Below, in pieces: positions 25,603-34,372 of a DNA stretch of 64,000 nucleotides. Below the pieces are notes generated by a model. That model saw only the letters and a program-made list of their open reading frames with translations. It was not told the origin of the DNA and made no database searches. Every line of letters begins with the position of its first letter. Position 1 is the stretch's first letter. The stretch lies in contig NC_012785.1 in the NCBI RefSeq assembly GCF_000023325.1, forward strand, positions 2,170,001 to 2,234,000. Direction: 5' to 3'. The DNA comes from Kosmotoga olearia TBF 19.5.1 (lineage in GTDB: Bacteria > Thermotogota > Thermotogae > Petrotogales > Kosmotogaceae). A program made the position numbers and the translations under genes.

Positions 25603-26577
25603 ATGGAATTGGTGGCATGTTACGGCAAGAAGGAACTTGCATTAGTGTTCGTCGGGCGAACTTCGATGGGAAACGAGGTGGAATTTGTAGAGTCCATTCA
25701 GCCTCCACTGTCCAGGAATGAGAAAGAGGTTATAATAATTTCAACCCTTGTTGGATGCCCTGTTGGTTGTTCTATGTGTGATGCCGGGGGCTTTTACGGT
25801 GGAAAGCTTACCGCCAAGGAAATGCTGGAACAAATCGAATATGTCGTAAACTTTAGATTTGGTGGAAGAAAGGTCCCATCAAAGAAGTTCAAAATACAGT
25901 TCGCCAGGATGGGAGAACCAGCTTTCAACGATGCTGTTATCGATGTTCTTGATAGATTGCCAGAAGAGTTCGAGGCTCCGGGCCTCCTTCCCTCTGTATC
26001 AACTATAGCTCCCAAAGGAAGGGAAGCTTTTTTTGAAAGGCTTTATTGGATAAAAGAACGGCATTACGGGGGAAGATTTCAGTTACAGTTTTCCATCCAT
26101 TCTACAGATCTAAGGCAACGAAACGAAATAATACCTGTTCCAAAATGGCACCTTGAAAAAATCGCGGAATATGGAAAGGAATTTGTCAAAGAAGGAGATA
26201 GAAAGATAACATTGAATTTTGCTCTTTCAAAAGACAACATTGTTGACCCAGGGATAATAATCAAACACTTCGATCCCGAGAAGTTTCTCATCAAAATCAC
26301 ACCGGTAAATCCTACGTATTCAGCGAAAGAAAACGGCATTGTATCCGGTGTAGATGTATTTGATAATCGGCTTCCTCATCATCCAGGGTTACTGGAGGCT
26401 TTAGAAAAAAGTGGATACGATGTGATTTTGAGTATCGGAGAGCTTGAAGAAAATAAAATAGGAAGCAACTGTGGACAGTATGTAAAAAAGCACCTCTCGT
26501 CGGATATGGAGCTTTTTGAGGCTTATAGTTATAACAAAATGAGTCTGAATGAAAACAAGAGCTTTTCACAACCATAA
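25603..26577 (+). CDS. RlmN/Cfr-like radical SAM protein
   Basis: The 324-residue protein has a radical SAM CX3CX2C motif at Cys52, Cys56 and Cys59 (GCPVGCSMC), followed by ARMGEPAFN, equivalent to the GEP SAM-binding motif, and QFSIHSTD. A C-terminal SNCGQY with Cys290 matches the methyl-carrying cysteine of RlmN (CGQL). These features suggest methyl transfer by the RlmN mechanism, but the protein is shorter than RlmN and the N-terminal RNA-binding domain is not recognisable. The ATG at 25603 lies behind GGGAGG. It is the third gene of the isochorismatase/flavoprotein operon. Confidence 0.82.
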   Translation: MELVACYGKKELALVFVGRTSMGNEVEFVESIQPPLSRNEKEVIIISTLVGCPVGCSMCDAGGFYGGKLTAKEMLEQIEYVVNFRFGGRKVPSKKFKIQFARMGEPAFNDAVIDVLDRLPEEFEAPGLLPSVSTIAPKGREAFFERLYWIKERHYGGRFQLQFSIHSTDLRQRNEIIPVPKWHLEKIAEYGKEFVKEGDRKITLNFALSKDNIVDPGIIIKHFDPEKFLIKITPVNPTYSAKENGIVSGVDVFDNRLPHHPGLLEALEKSGYDVILSIGELEENKIGSNCGQYVKKHLSSDMELFEAYSYNKMSLNENKSFSQP

Positions 26578-26603
26578 AGGTCATCTTTGGCCTCTATTAA
26601 GAT

Positions 26604-26632
26604 TTTACGGTGTAGATGTTTGCAAGTATAAT
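26604..26632 (+). promoter_or_regulatory. Promoter of the purine-degradation operon
   Basis: TTTACG (26604-26609), a 17-base spacer and a perfect TATAAT (26627-26632) lie 49 bases before the ygeY start. The leader of roughly 40 bases is too short for a riboswitch. Confidence 0.65.
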
Positions 26633-26680
26633 AAAAAGAAATAGTGAATATCTAAAATTTTCGTAGAAAGGAATGATTGA

Positions 26681-27880
26681 ATGATAGGGAAAAAACTTCT
26701 GGAGACAGCGGAAAAATATCGTGAAGATCTAACGAATTTCATGCAGGATTTAATAAGGACCAAAAGCTATTCTGCCCAAGAAAAAGACGTTATACTCAGA
26801 ATCAAAGAAGAAATGGAAAAGGTAGGATTTGATGAGGTTATTATCGATGGCCTCGGAAATGTTCTGGGAAGAGTTGGAAACGGAAGTAAGATCATCGCCA
26901 TGGACGCTCACATCGACACAGTAGAGGTTGGAAACCCTGATTTATGGGAAGTAGATCCCTTTGAAGCGGTTTTAAAGGACGGGATAATCTATGGAAGAGG
27001 CGCAAGCGACCAGAAGGCCGGTATGGCTTCGATGGTATATGGCGTTAAGGTAATGAAAGAACTTGGGCTTTTGGGTGACTTCACGCTGTATGTTACTGGA
27101 ACAGTAATGGAAGAGGATTGCGACGGTTTGTGCTGGCAGTACATCGTCAAAGAAGACCGAATTAAACCGGATTACGTGGTTATAACAGAGCCAACCAATT
27201 TGAATATTTACAGAGGTCATAGGGGAAGGATCGAGCTTCAGATAAAAACAGTCGGTCTTTCCTGCCATGCTAGCGCTCCGGAACGGGGTATAAATGCCGT
27301 ATATAAAATGAGCAGAATAATTCAGGAAATAGAAAAGCTAAACGACAGACTAAAAGATGACCCATTCCTTGGAAAAGGAACGATAGCGGTCACCCAAATT
27401 TTCTTCAAATCTCCATCTCATAATGCTGTCCCCGATGAATGTGTAATTCAGCTTGATAGAAGACTTACCGCAGGAGAAACCAGAGAGACTGTTATCGCTG
27501 AACTCGAGGATGCGATCAAAAGAGCCGGAGAAGAAGCCGAAATTATAGAACTCGAATACAGAAGGCCTTCTTATACAGGTGTCGAGTATCCTACAAAGAA
27601 ATACTTCCCAACATGGGTAATGGATGAAGATCATGAGATTGTGAAGAAAACAGTAGCGGCTTATAAGGAAGTATTTGGAGAAGAGCCGTTTGTTGATAAG
27701 TGGACTTTTTCAACAAACGGCGTTGCTACCGCAGGAATGTTTGGAATACCTACGATAGGATTTGGGCCTGCGAATGAAATCTATGCGCACAGCCCAAAGG
27801 ATCAGGTACCTGTTGATCATCTTGTTAAGGCAGCTGCAATGTATGCTTATTTACCTTTGAAACTTTCAAAAGAACTTTAA
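26681..27880 (+). CDS. ygeY: M20-family hydrolase YgeY
   Basis: This 399-residue zinc-dependent amidohydrolase belongs to the YgeY group, linked by genome context to anaerobic purine degradation and selenium-dependent molybdenum hydroxylases. Metal-binding elements are AMDAHIDTVEVG near residue 77, GRGASDQKAGMAS near 107, the catalytic EE pair in VMEEDCDG, TEPTN, and AHSPKDQV near the end. By analogy it may open or deacylate a ureido intermediate. It begins the plus-strand purine operon; ygeW follows after 12 bases. Confidence 0.9.
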   Translation: MIGKKLLETAEKYREDLTNFMQDLIRTKSYSAQEKDVILRIKEEMEKVGFDEVIIDGLGNVLGRVGNGSKIIAMDAHIDTVEVGNPDLWEVDPFEAVLKDGIIYGRGASDQKAGMASMVYGVKVMKELGLLGDFTLYVTGTVMEEDCDGLCWQYIVKEDRIKPDYVVITEPTNLNIYRGHRGRIELQIKTVGLSCHASAPERGINAVYKMSRIIQEIEKLNDRLKDDPFLGKGTIAVTQIFFKSPSHNAVPDECVIQLDRRLTAGETRETVIAELEDAIKRAGEEAEIIELEYRRPSYTGVEYPTKKYFPTWVMDEDHEIVKKTVAAYKEVFGEEPFVDKWTFSTNGVATAGMFGIPTIGFGPANEIYAHSPKDQVPVDHLVKAAAMYAYLPLKLSKEL

Positions 27881-27892
27881 GGAGGGTTAGTT

Positions 27893-28882
27893 ATGGGAAG
27901 CATGCTCAGAGGAAAGCATTTCATCACCACACAGGAATTTAAAAAAGAAGAAATTGATCTCATGCTGGATCTGGCAGCAGATCTGAAAAGACGCTTTGCT
28001 GTTGGCGAGCTCACACCCTGGCTTCTTTACAAAACAGTTTTTATGATCTTCTTCGATGAAAGCACAAGAACACGTAATTCGATAGAGGCTGGTATAACTC
28101 AACTCGGAGGCCACGCGCATTTCTTGAACCCAAAGGTTATGCAAACAGCCCATGGAGAGGTCGCTAAGGATACCGCTCAGATACTTTCAAGGTATGGCCA
28201 CGCAATAGCCGTGAGACATTGTGCATACAAGATAGGAAATGATTACCTCAGAGCCCTCGCAAAGTATTCGGATGTTCCTATTTTGAACCTTCAGGACGAT
28301 TTCTATCATCCAATGCAGGTTCTCGCTGATTTAATGACAATACAGGAAAGATTTGGTAAGAACACCAGAGGGCTGAAAGTGGCCATCACATGGGCGTATG
28401 CTGAAAGTCATCTGAAGCCTCTTTCAGTACCACAGTCCCAACTCCTTCTCTTCCCGCGTTATGGAATGGACGTAACCCTTGCTTACCCGAAGGGATTCGA
28501 TCTAATGCCGGAGATAGTTGAACAGGCGAAGAAGAACGCTGAAGAAACAGGCGCGAAATTTGAGATCATCCACGATATGGATGAAGCCTTCAAAGATGCG
28601 GATATCGTCATTCCAAAATCATGGGGCGGCTTCTTTGTTTCCGATGATCCAGAAACCATTATGGCAGAGGTCAGAAAGCACAAAGACTGGATCTGTACAC
28701 CTGAAAGAATGAAACTCGCCAAGAAGCACGCTGTCTACATGCATGCTCTTCCAGCAGATAGAGGAAGAGAAGTTGTTGATGAAGTCATTGATGGTCCACA
28801 GTCAATCGTCATAGACGAAGCAGAAAACCGCCTGCACACCGCAAAAGCTGTTATGGCTTTAACCATGGGTGGTAGGCCGTGA
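27893..28882 (+). CDS. ygeW: Knotted carbamoyltransferase YgeW
   Basis: The 329-residue protein is related to aspartate/ornithine carbamoyltransferase. It has the carbamoyl-phosphate-binding STRTRN at about residues 56-61, FYHPMQVLADLMT near 140, and MHALPADRGREVVDEV near 283. These, with the ygeY and ssnA neighbours, identify YgeW. It may transfer a carbamoyl group from a purine-derived ureido compound to phosphate, giving carbamoyl phosphate for ATP synthesis. AAGGAGGG precedes the ATG. The following gene overlaps its stop by four bases. Confidence 0.92.
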   Translation: MGSMLRGKHFITTQEFKKEEIDLMLDLAADLKRRFAVGELTPWLLYKTVFMIFFDESTRTRNSIEAGITQLGGHAHFLNPKVMQTAHGEVAKDTAQILSRYGHAIAVRHCAYKIGNDYLRALAKYSDVPILNLQDDFYHPMQVLADLMTIQERFGKNTRGLKVAITWAYAESHLKPLSVPQSQLLLFPRYGMDVTLAYPKGFDLMPEIVEQAKKNAEETGAKFEIIHDMDEAFKDADIVIPKSWGGFFVSDDPETIMAEVRKHKDWICTPERMKLAKKHAVYMHALPADRGREVVDEVIDGPQSIVIDEAENRLHTAKAVMALTMGGRP

Positions 28883-30246
28883 AATATGATCTTGTACTGA
28901 TTGGCGGGGAGGTCTGCGATGGCGCAGATCTCTATGCTGCCAATTTGTATATTTCCGAAGGAAAGATAGCGGATATAACTCCAAAGAATGCATATCATCC
29001 AGCCAGAGCGTCTCTGGACTGCTCTGGCCTTTTTATTCTTCCAGGATTTATAGATCCGCACGTTCATCTTGGTTTAAGGCTCGGGCGTTATAGTTCAACC
29101 GATGATTTTTCTTCCGGCTCTGACGCTGCTCTGGCGGGTGGTGTGACCACCATCTTCGATTTTACAGAGCCCATTTACGATTACGAAGGTTTCATGAAGA
29201 ATTTAACAGAAAGGCTAAAGGATGCTTCCGTATCCAAAATCGATTACGGGCTTCACATAACCCTTGGTGGAAATGTCAAACTATCTCCTGAAGAGGTTTC
29301 GAAACTGGCTGTGGAAACAGGCTGTCCAACGATAAAAGTTTTTACAGCTTACGGTGATACAAATAGAAGAACCGATGATGGATACCTTTACGAGCTGTTG
29401 AAGAGTTCCGGAAAAATAGGAAGCGTTGTAATGGTTCACGCGGAAAACGATGAACTTATAAAAATAAATTCGAAGAAATATCCGGGAACCTTCGAATATC
29501 TTTCTGATATCCGTGCAACTGAGAGTGAGATTGGAGCAGTAATAATGGTTGCTCTTCTTGCCACTAAGGCGAAGGGTCAGGCCTATATCGTTCATCTTTC
29601 AAGCGGTGAAACGGTAAATTGGATTGAGAGTTTTGCTGTAATTAGCAGAGATAATATAGTATTTGAGACGTGTCCGCAGTATCTAGCGCTGAACAAAAAA
29701 CTTTTAAAAAGAAAAGACGGATATTTATATACATTCTGTCCACCGCTCAGAAGCGAAAAAGAGAGTGAACTTCTGGTTCGTGCATTGAGAAAAGGATTCA
29801 TCAGCACTGTTGGAACGGATCATTGTCCATTTACTGTAGAAGAAAAAACAGAAAGTGACGGAAAGCTCGACTCGGTTCCGTACGGTATCGCTTCCCTTGG
29901 TATCACATATAGTGTGGTTAACACGCTGCTTGGCGGGGATTTATCGAAGGTTGTTCGGCTACTCAGCAAAAACCCGGCGAAGTATATGGGGGTTTATCCT
30001 GAAAAAGGATCACTCCTTCCCGGAACCGACGCCGATATTACTGTGGTTGATCCGAATGAGAGATTTACAGTGCAGGATCCTGCCTACGGTAAAGCTGAGT
30101 ATTGGCCGTACAAAGATCTTGAACTGAAAGGTAGAGTCAAATATACATTATTAAGAGGAAAACTCGCCTTCGACGGTTCGACCATCTTGCTGGATGAAGG
30201 AAATGGAAAGTTCCTGAAAAGAAGCGAATTTTTCTGGGGGAGATAA
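28879..30246 (+). CDS. Hydantoinase/dihydropyrimidinase-family amidohydrolase
   Basis: This enzyme hydrolyses a cyclic amide in the purine-breakdown route. The 455-residue sequence has the binuclear metal site: HVH at residues 61-63, the lysine that would be carboxylated at 153 (TIKVFTAYG), VHAEND, VHLSSG and GTDHCPF. The GTG start overlaps the ygeW stop (GTGA). It corresponds to HyuA of the E. coli ygeWXY-hyuA-ygfK cluster. Confidence 0.9.
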   Translation: MKYDLVLIGGEVCDGADLYAANLYISEGKIADITPKNAYHPARASLDCSGLFILPGFIDPHVHLGLRLGRYSSTDDFSSGSDAALAGGVTTIFDFTEPIYDYEGFMKNLTERLKDASVSKIDYGLHITLGGNVKLSPEEVSKLAVETGCPTIKVFTAYGDTNRRTDDGYLYELLKSSGKIGSVVMVHAENDELIKINSKKYPGTFEYLSDIRATESEIGAVIMVALLATKAKGQAYIVHLSSGETVNWIESFAVISRDNIVFETCPQYLALNKKLLKRKDGYLYTFCPPLRSEKESELLVRALRKGFISTVGTDHCPFTVEEKTESDGKLDSVPYGIASLGITYSVVNTLLGGDLSKVVRLLSKNPAKYMGVYPEKGSLLPGTDADITVVDPNERFTVQDPAYGKAEYWPYKDLELKGRVKYTLLRGKLAFDGSTILLDEGNGKFLKRSEFFWGR

Positions 30247-30248
30247 AA

Positions 30249-31553
30249 ATGCTCATCAAAGACGTTTCGATTTTTACCAATAACGGAAGATACATTCCTG
30301 AAGGCTTTGTCAGGGTCGATAATGGAAAAATAATCGAGATTGGCGAAGGAAATCCGGATTTTCTTGAAGGGGAAGAAATACTATCTTTTCGTGGGAAGCT
30401 TCTTCTTCCGGGATTTGTTAATGCACATACTCATTTTTATTCGACTTTTGCGCGCGGAATGTTTCTGGATAGATTTGATCCAAATTCTTTCGCTGAACTT
30501 CTGGAGCAACTATGGTGGAGACTTGATCGCAAATTAACTCTCGATGATGTGAGACTCAGTGCTGCAATTGGAGCAGTGGAATCTCTTAAAGCTGGAGTAA
30601 CGAGCGTTATAGATCATCACTCGTCACCAAATTCGATAAAGGGTTCTCTTGAGCAGATAGCAAAGGCTGTCAACGAAGTTGGCCTTCGTTGTGCTACCTG
30701 TTACGAGGTTTCCGATAGAGACGGGGAAGATGCTACACGCTTCGGTATAGAAGAAAATCTCGATTTCTTTGAAACGAGAAATGAATTCCGTGCGGGATAC
30801 TTTGGACTTCACGCGAGCTTTACCCTTTCAGATGATACCCTCGAAAGAGTTTCAAATGCTGTAAAAGGCAAGATACCCGTTCATGTGCACGTTGCTGAAG
30901 GGCCAGAGGACGAAGAACAGAGCGTAAATCGTTATGGAGTTCGAATAATAGAACGCTTCCATAAACATGGGCTTTTGGCTCGCGGATCAATTTTCGCCCA
31001 CTGTATCCATGTAGATGATTCGGAAGTGGATTTGATAAAAGAAAGTGATTCTTATATTGTCGTTAACGTTCAGTCAAATATTAACAATGGGGTTGGAATT
31101 TCCTATTGGCCAAAATTTCTTGAAAAAGGGCTCAACGTCGGTGTTGGAAACGATGGGTTCGGATTTAACCTGTCTCATGATTTGAGGTTTTTCATCCTCA
31201 CACCTCATCATCTGAAGCGTGATCCCAGGGTGTCTTCCGTTGACGATTTAGCGAAGACTTTCTTCTCGACAAATTACGAAATAGCTTCGAACACCTTTGG
31301 TATCAAACTTGGAAAGATAGAACCGGGTTACGCTGCTGATATGATAGTGATCGATTACAATAATCCAACACCACTGAGTGCTGAGAATTTCCTGGGGCAT
31401 TTCTTTTTTGGAATTATCGACAACCTCAATGTAACCGATGCGTTTGTTGCAGGACAACATGTTCTAAAGAATAAAAAGGTTGTCGGAGTATCTGAGGAGG
31501 AGCTCTACAAAGAAGCAAGAAAGCTTGCTGAAAAACTCTGGAAAAGGCTGTAA
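30249..31553 (+). CDS. ssnA: SsnA-type amidohydrolase
   Basis: SsnA is a metal-dependent amidohydrolase conserved in anaerobic purine-degradation clusters. The 434-residue protein keeps all expected ligands: NAHTHFYST at residues 58-66, HVHVAEGPEDEEQS, IFAHCIHVDD and GNDGFGFN. It starts two bases after the hydantoinase stop. Comparison with the SsnA-like protein at 2750-4036 shows how degenerate that one is. Confidence 0.9.
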   Translation: MLIKDVSIFTNNGRYIPEGFVRVDNGKIIEIGEGNPDFLEGEEILSFRGKLLLPGFVNAHTHFYSTFARGMFLDRFDPNSFAELLEQLWWRLDRKLTLDDVRLSAAIGAVESLKAGVTSVIDHHSSPNSIKGSLEQIAKAVNEVGLRCATCYEVSDRDGEDATRFGIEENLDFFETRNEFRAGYFGLHASFTLSDDTLERVSNAVKGKIPVHVHVAEGPEDEEQSVNRYGVRIIERFHKHGLLARGSIFAHCIHVDDSEVDLIKESDSYIVVNVQSNINNGVGISYWPKFLEKGLNVGVGNDGFGFNLSHDLRFFILTPHHLKRDPRVSSVDDLAKTFFSTNYEIASNTFGIKLGKIEPGYAADMIVIDYNNPTPLSAENFLGHFFFGIIDNLNVTDAFVAGQHVLKNKKVVGVSEEELYKEARKLAEKLWKRL

Positions 31554-31572
31554 AAGTATGGGAGGGATTAAA

Positions 31573-32658
31573 TTGGATCTCACAACGAAGATAGCCGGTC
31601 TGCAGCTTGCAAATCCGGTAATGCCCGCTTCAGGGCCGTTGACCGGGGACGACCAGAAGATGCTTGCCCTTACAGATTTTGGGCTTGGTGCCATGGTTAC
31701 CAAGACGATATCTACAAAAGCTGCTGAGGTTCCACGTCCCTGTATAATTGCAGGAAAAAACTATATTATGAATACCGAGTTGTGGACGGAATATCCACCT
31801 GAAAAGTGGAAAGGTGAATTCATACCAAAATTCAGAGAAAAAAGCTCTCTTCCATTGATAGTCAGTCTGGGATACACCGTGGAAGATCTTGAGGTCCTGG
31901 TACCAATGTTCGACGATCTTGCCGACGCTTTTGAGCTTTCCACACATTATGTGGCGGATGATCCAGAGCTCATGAAACATCTCATCAGGACGGTTAAAAA
32001 GCATACGGATAAACCTGTATTCCTGAAGTTTGATCCGTCGGTACCTGAACCTGAGGTCATGGCAAAAGCAGTTGAAGAAGCTGGTGGGGATGGTATAGTT
32101 GCCATTAACTCTTTAGGACCGGGTTATCCACTCTACCGCGAATTAAAATCGTCACCTCTAGGTAGCACACATGGCTTTGGCTGGATTTCCGGACCAGTGA
32201 TCAAGCCAATTGCTCTGGCGATGGTAAAACGGGTGGCTTCGAGCTGTAATTTGCCAATCATCGGTGTAGGCGGTATATCATCTGCTGATGACGTCATCGA
32301 TTTTATTATGGCCGGTGCTTCCGCTGTTCAGCTTCTTTCAGGTGCTCTACTCTATGGAAAGAGCATCTACAAAAAAATAATCGCTGATCTTCCAAAAAAA
32401 TTAGAGGCACTTGGGTACAACAGTATAAATGAAATAAAAGGCCTTGCGACGAATTCTAATCCTGAGGTATCATACGAAAAACGAACACCGAAAATTGATC
32501 ATTCCAAGTGTGTCAAATGTGGCGTGTGTGTTGAAGTGTGTCCTTACTTTGCTTTGAGTATGGAAGAACAGGTTATTGTGGATGAGGAAGCCTGTTTTGG
32601 TTGTGGCCTATGTCAGACCAAATGTCCAACAAAAGCCATCGGAGGTGTTCTTTTTTGA
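31573..32658 (+). CDS. PreA-like dihydropyrimidine/dihydroorotate dehydrogenase with C-terminal ferredoxin domain
   Basis: The N-terminal 280 residues form a dihydroorotate-dehydrogenase-like FMN barrel (LANPVMPASGPLTGD, KFDPSVPEPEVMAKAVEEAG, GVGGISSADDVIDFIMAGAS). Residues from about 300 hold two [4Fe-4S] motifs, CVKCGVCVEVCP and CFGCGLCQTKCP. This matches the PreA subunit of NAD-dependent dihydropyrimidine dehydrogenase. In this operon it may reduce a purine-ring intermediate, in the place where E. coli has YgfK. I prefer the TTG at 31573 behind GGGAGGG; an ATG at 31558 overlaps that site. No PreT-like partner is adjacent. Confidence 0.85.
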   Translation: MDLTTKIAGLQLANPVMPASGPLTGDDQKMLALTDFGLGAMVTKTISTKAAEVPRPCIIAGKNYIMNTELWTEYPPEKWKGEFIPKFREKSSLPLIVSLGYTVEDLEVLVPMFDDLADAFELSTHYVADDPELMKHLIRTVKKHTDKPVFLKFDPSVPEPEVMAKAVEEAGGDGIVAINSLGPGYPLYRELKSSPLGSTHGFGWISGPVIKPIALAMVKRVASSCNLPIIGVGGISSADDVIDFIMAGASAVQLLSGALLYGKSIYKKIIADLPKKLEALGYNSINEIKGLATNSNPEVSYEKRTPKIDHSKCVKCGVCVEVCPYFALSMEEQVIVDEEACFGCGLCQTKCPTKAIGGVLF

Positions 32659-33914
32659 TTAAGTACAACTACTTGCTTCGGTGTATAAGCTGTGGAAAGG
32701 AATATTCACCAGAGGAAGTTGAATACACTTGCCCTGATTGCGGACCAAGACTGGGAACACTTGAAGTTATATACGATTTTTCGATTCTGAAAAAAAGGCT
32801 GAAAGATGCCCGTTGGTCAACGTTTTCTGAACGCGGGATCTGGCAATTTTCCGACCTACTTCCTCTTCCCGAAAATTTTGACGAACTTATACCTCCGCTT
32901 CTTGTGGGGAACACACCTTTGTATAGGGCTGATAAAATTGCAGGAAAATATGGCGTTGCTGAGGTCCTGGTAAAGGATGATGGAAGAAACCCGACAGCTT
33001 CCTTTAAGGACAGAGCCAGTGCCCTTGCTGTTGTTAAAGCAAAGGAAAAAGGTTACAATACCGTTTTTTGTGCCTCGACAGGCAACGCAGCGAGTTCTCT
33101 GGCAGGGCTCACCGCTGCCGCGGGCTTGAAGAGCGTTATCTTTGTTCCCGCGTCGGCACCAGCAGCCAAACTGACCCAGCTGCAGGTATACGGTGCAAAG
33201 GTTCTCGCGATAGATGGTAGTTACGATGAAGCCTTCGATATATCGATGATCGTCGGTATGGAAAAAGGTTGGTATTGCAGAAACAGTGCGATAAATCCCT
33301 ATCTACTTGAAGGAAAGAAAACAGGTGCGCTTGAGCTTGCGGTACAAACGGGAATGGATCTTCCTGACTTTGTCTTCGTTTCTGTCGGTGATGGTACCGT
33401 TTTGAGCAGTTTCTATAAGGCCTTTATGGATTTGAAGGAACTTGGAATCATCGAAAGGATTCCAACGATCGTAGGTGTTCAGGCCGAGAATGCTTCCGCC
33501 ATTATAGATACATACGAACGTGGAGAGCCTTTCACACCTGCTGATTTAGACGCACATAGCGTAGCGGATAGCATTGCTGTAGGCAAGCCAAGAGACGTAA
33601 TAAAAGCCTGTAAGTATACAAAAAAGAACGGTGGCCTCTTTGTGAAGGTTTCAGATAAGGAAATCCTGGATAGTATAATCGAACTTGCAAGGGGAACCGG
33701 CGTTTTTGCTGAACCGGCGGGAGCAACTGCTTTTGCAGGATTCAAACGAATGAAAAGTCTTGGTCAGATTTCGGAAAGCGCAAGAGTAGCTTTGATTGTT
33801 ACCGGAAATGGCCTTAAAGATTTGAAAGCACCTGCTCGGGTTCTCGAAGAGCTTAAAAAGCTTCCTGCTAACGTTGAGAAAATCAGGGAGGGATTGGATG
33901 AAGATAAGCTTTAA
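32655..33914 (+). CDS. Threonine-synthase-like PLP enzyme (fold type II)
   Basis: The 420-residue protein starts with a zinc-ribbon (RCISCGKEY and TCPDCG) and continues with a threonine-synthase-like PLP domain: GNTPLYRADK, the PLP lysine in TASFKDRAS, STGNAASSLAG and SVGDGTVLSSFYKA. It could be a true threonine synthase. Its place between a PreA-like gene and molybdenum hydroxylase genes, with no hom or thrB nearby, suggests a beta-elimination in purine catabolism instead, where E. coli uses YgeX. The TTG start overlaps the previous stop (TTGA) behind GGAGGTG. Confidence 0.85.
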   Translation: MIKYNYLLRCISCGKEYSPEEVEYTCPDCGPRLGTLEVIYDFSILKKRLKDARWSTFSERGIWQFSDLLPLPENFDELIPPLLVGNTPLYRADKIAGKYGVAEVLVKDDGRNPTASFKDRASALAVVKAKEKGYNTVFCASTGNAASSLAGLTAAAGLKSVIFVPASAPAAKLTQLQVYGAKVLAIDGSYDEAFDISMIVGMEKGWYCRNSAINPYLLEGKKTGALELAVQTGMDLPDFVFVSVGDGTVLSSFYKAFMDLKELGIIERIPTIVGVQAENASAIIDTYERGEPFTPADLDAHSVADSIAVGKPRDVIKACKYTKKNGGLFVKVSDKEILDSIIELARGTGVFAEPAGATAFAGFKRMKSLGQISESARVALIVTGNGLKDLKAPARVLEELKKLPANVEKIREGLDEDKL

Positions 33915-34368
33915 GTTGAATGGTGAGCCCGTAGAAGTCGATATAAGGCCGGATATGCGGGTACTTGACTTTCTGAGAGATGAAATGGGATTGACGGGAG
34001 TCAAAGAAGGTTGTGGTGAAGGAGAATGTGGTGCCTGTACCATCATAGTCGATGGGCGTAACGTGCACTCATGCCTCATGCTTACCGTCGAACTTGATGG
34101 CAAAGATGTCTGGACTATTGAAGGATTGTCGAAGGATGGAAAACCACATCCTGTACAGGAAGCATTTATAGAAGCTGGTGGTGTGCAGTGTGGTTTCTGT
34201 ACCCCCGGGATGATAATGTCGGCTAAGGTGTTGCTGGACAGAAATCCAAAACCGTCTGAGGAACAAATAAAAGAAGCCCTTGAGGGAAACCTTTGCAGAT
34301 GTACCGGTTACTACAAGATCATAAAGGCTGTTGAATTGGCATCTGAAAAACTGGAAAAGGGTGAATAA
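33898..34368 (+). CDS. Molybdenum hydroxylase small subunit, two [2Fe-2S] clusters (copy 1)
   Basis: This 156-residue protein passes electrons from the Mo site to FAD. The plant-type cluster motif CGEGECGACT near residue 39 and the second, all-alpha cluster motif QCGFCTPGM with LCRCTGYY near 100-145 are both complete. It resembles XdhC of E. coli xanthine dehydrogenase. The ATG overlaps the threonine-synthase-like gene by 17 bases. A second copy follows at 37409-37882. Confidence 0.94.
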   Translation: MKISFKLNGEPVEVDIRPDMRVLDFLRDEMGLTGVKEGCGEGECGACTIIVDGRNVHSCLMLTVELDGKDVWTIEGLSKDGKPHPVQEAFIEAGGVQCGFCTPGMIMSAKVLLDRNPKPSEEQIKEALEGNLCRCTGYYKIIKAVELASEKLEKGE

Positions 34369-34372
34369 AAAC

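Noticed and set aside
26578-26680. Purine riboswitch upstream of the purine operons
   Set aside because: The predicted leaders are about 40 and 16 bases, too short, and no conserved purine-aptamer sequence is present.
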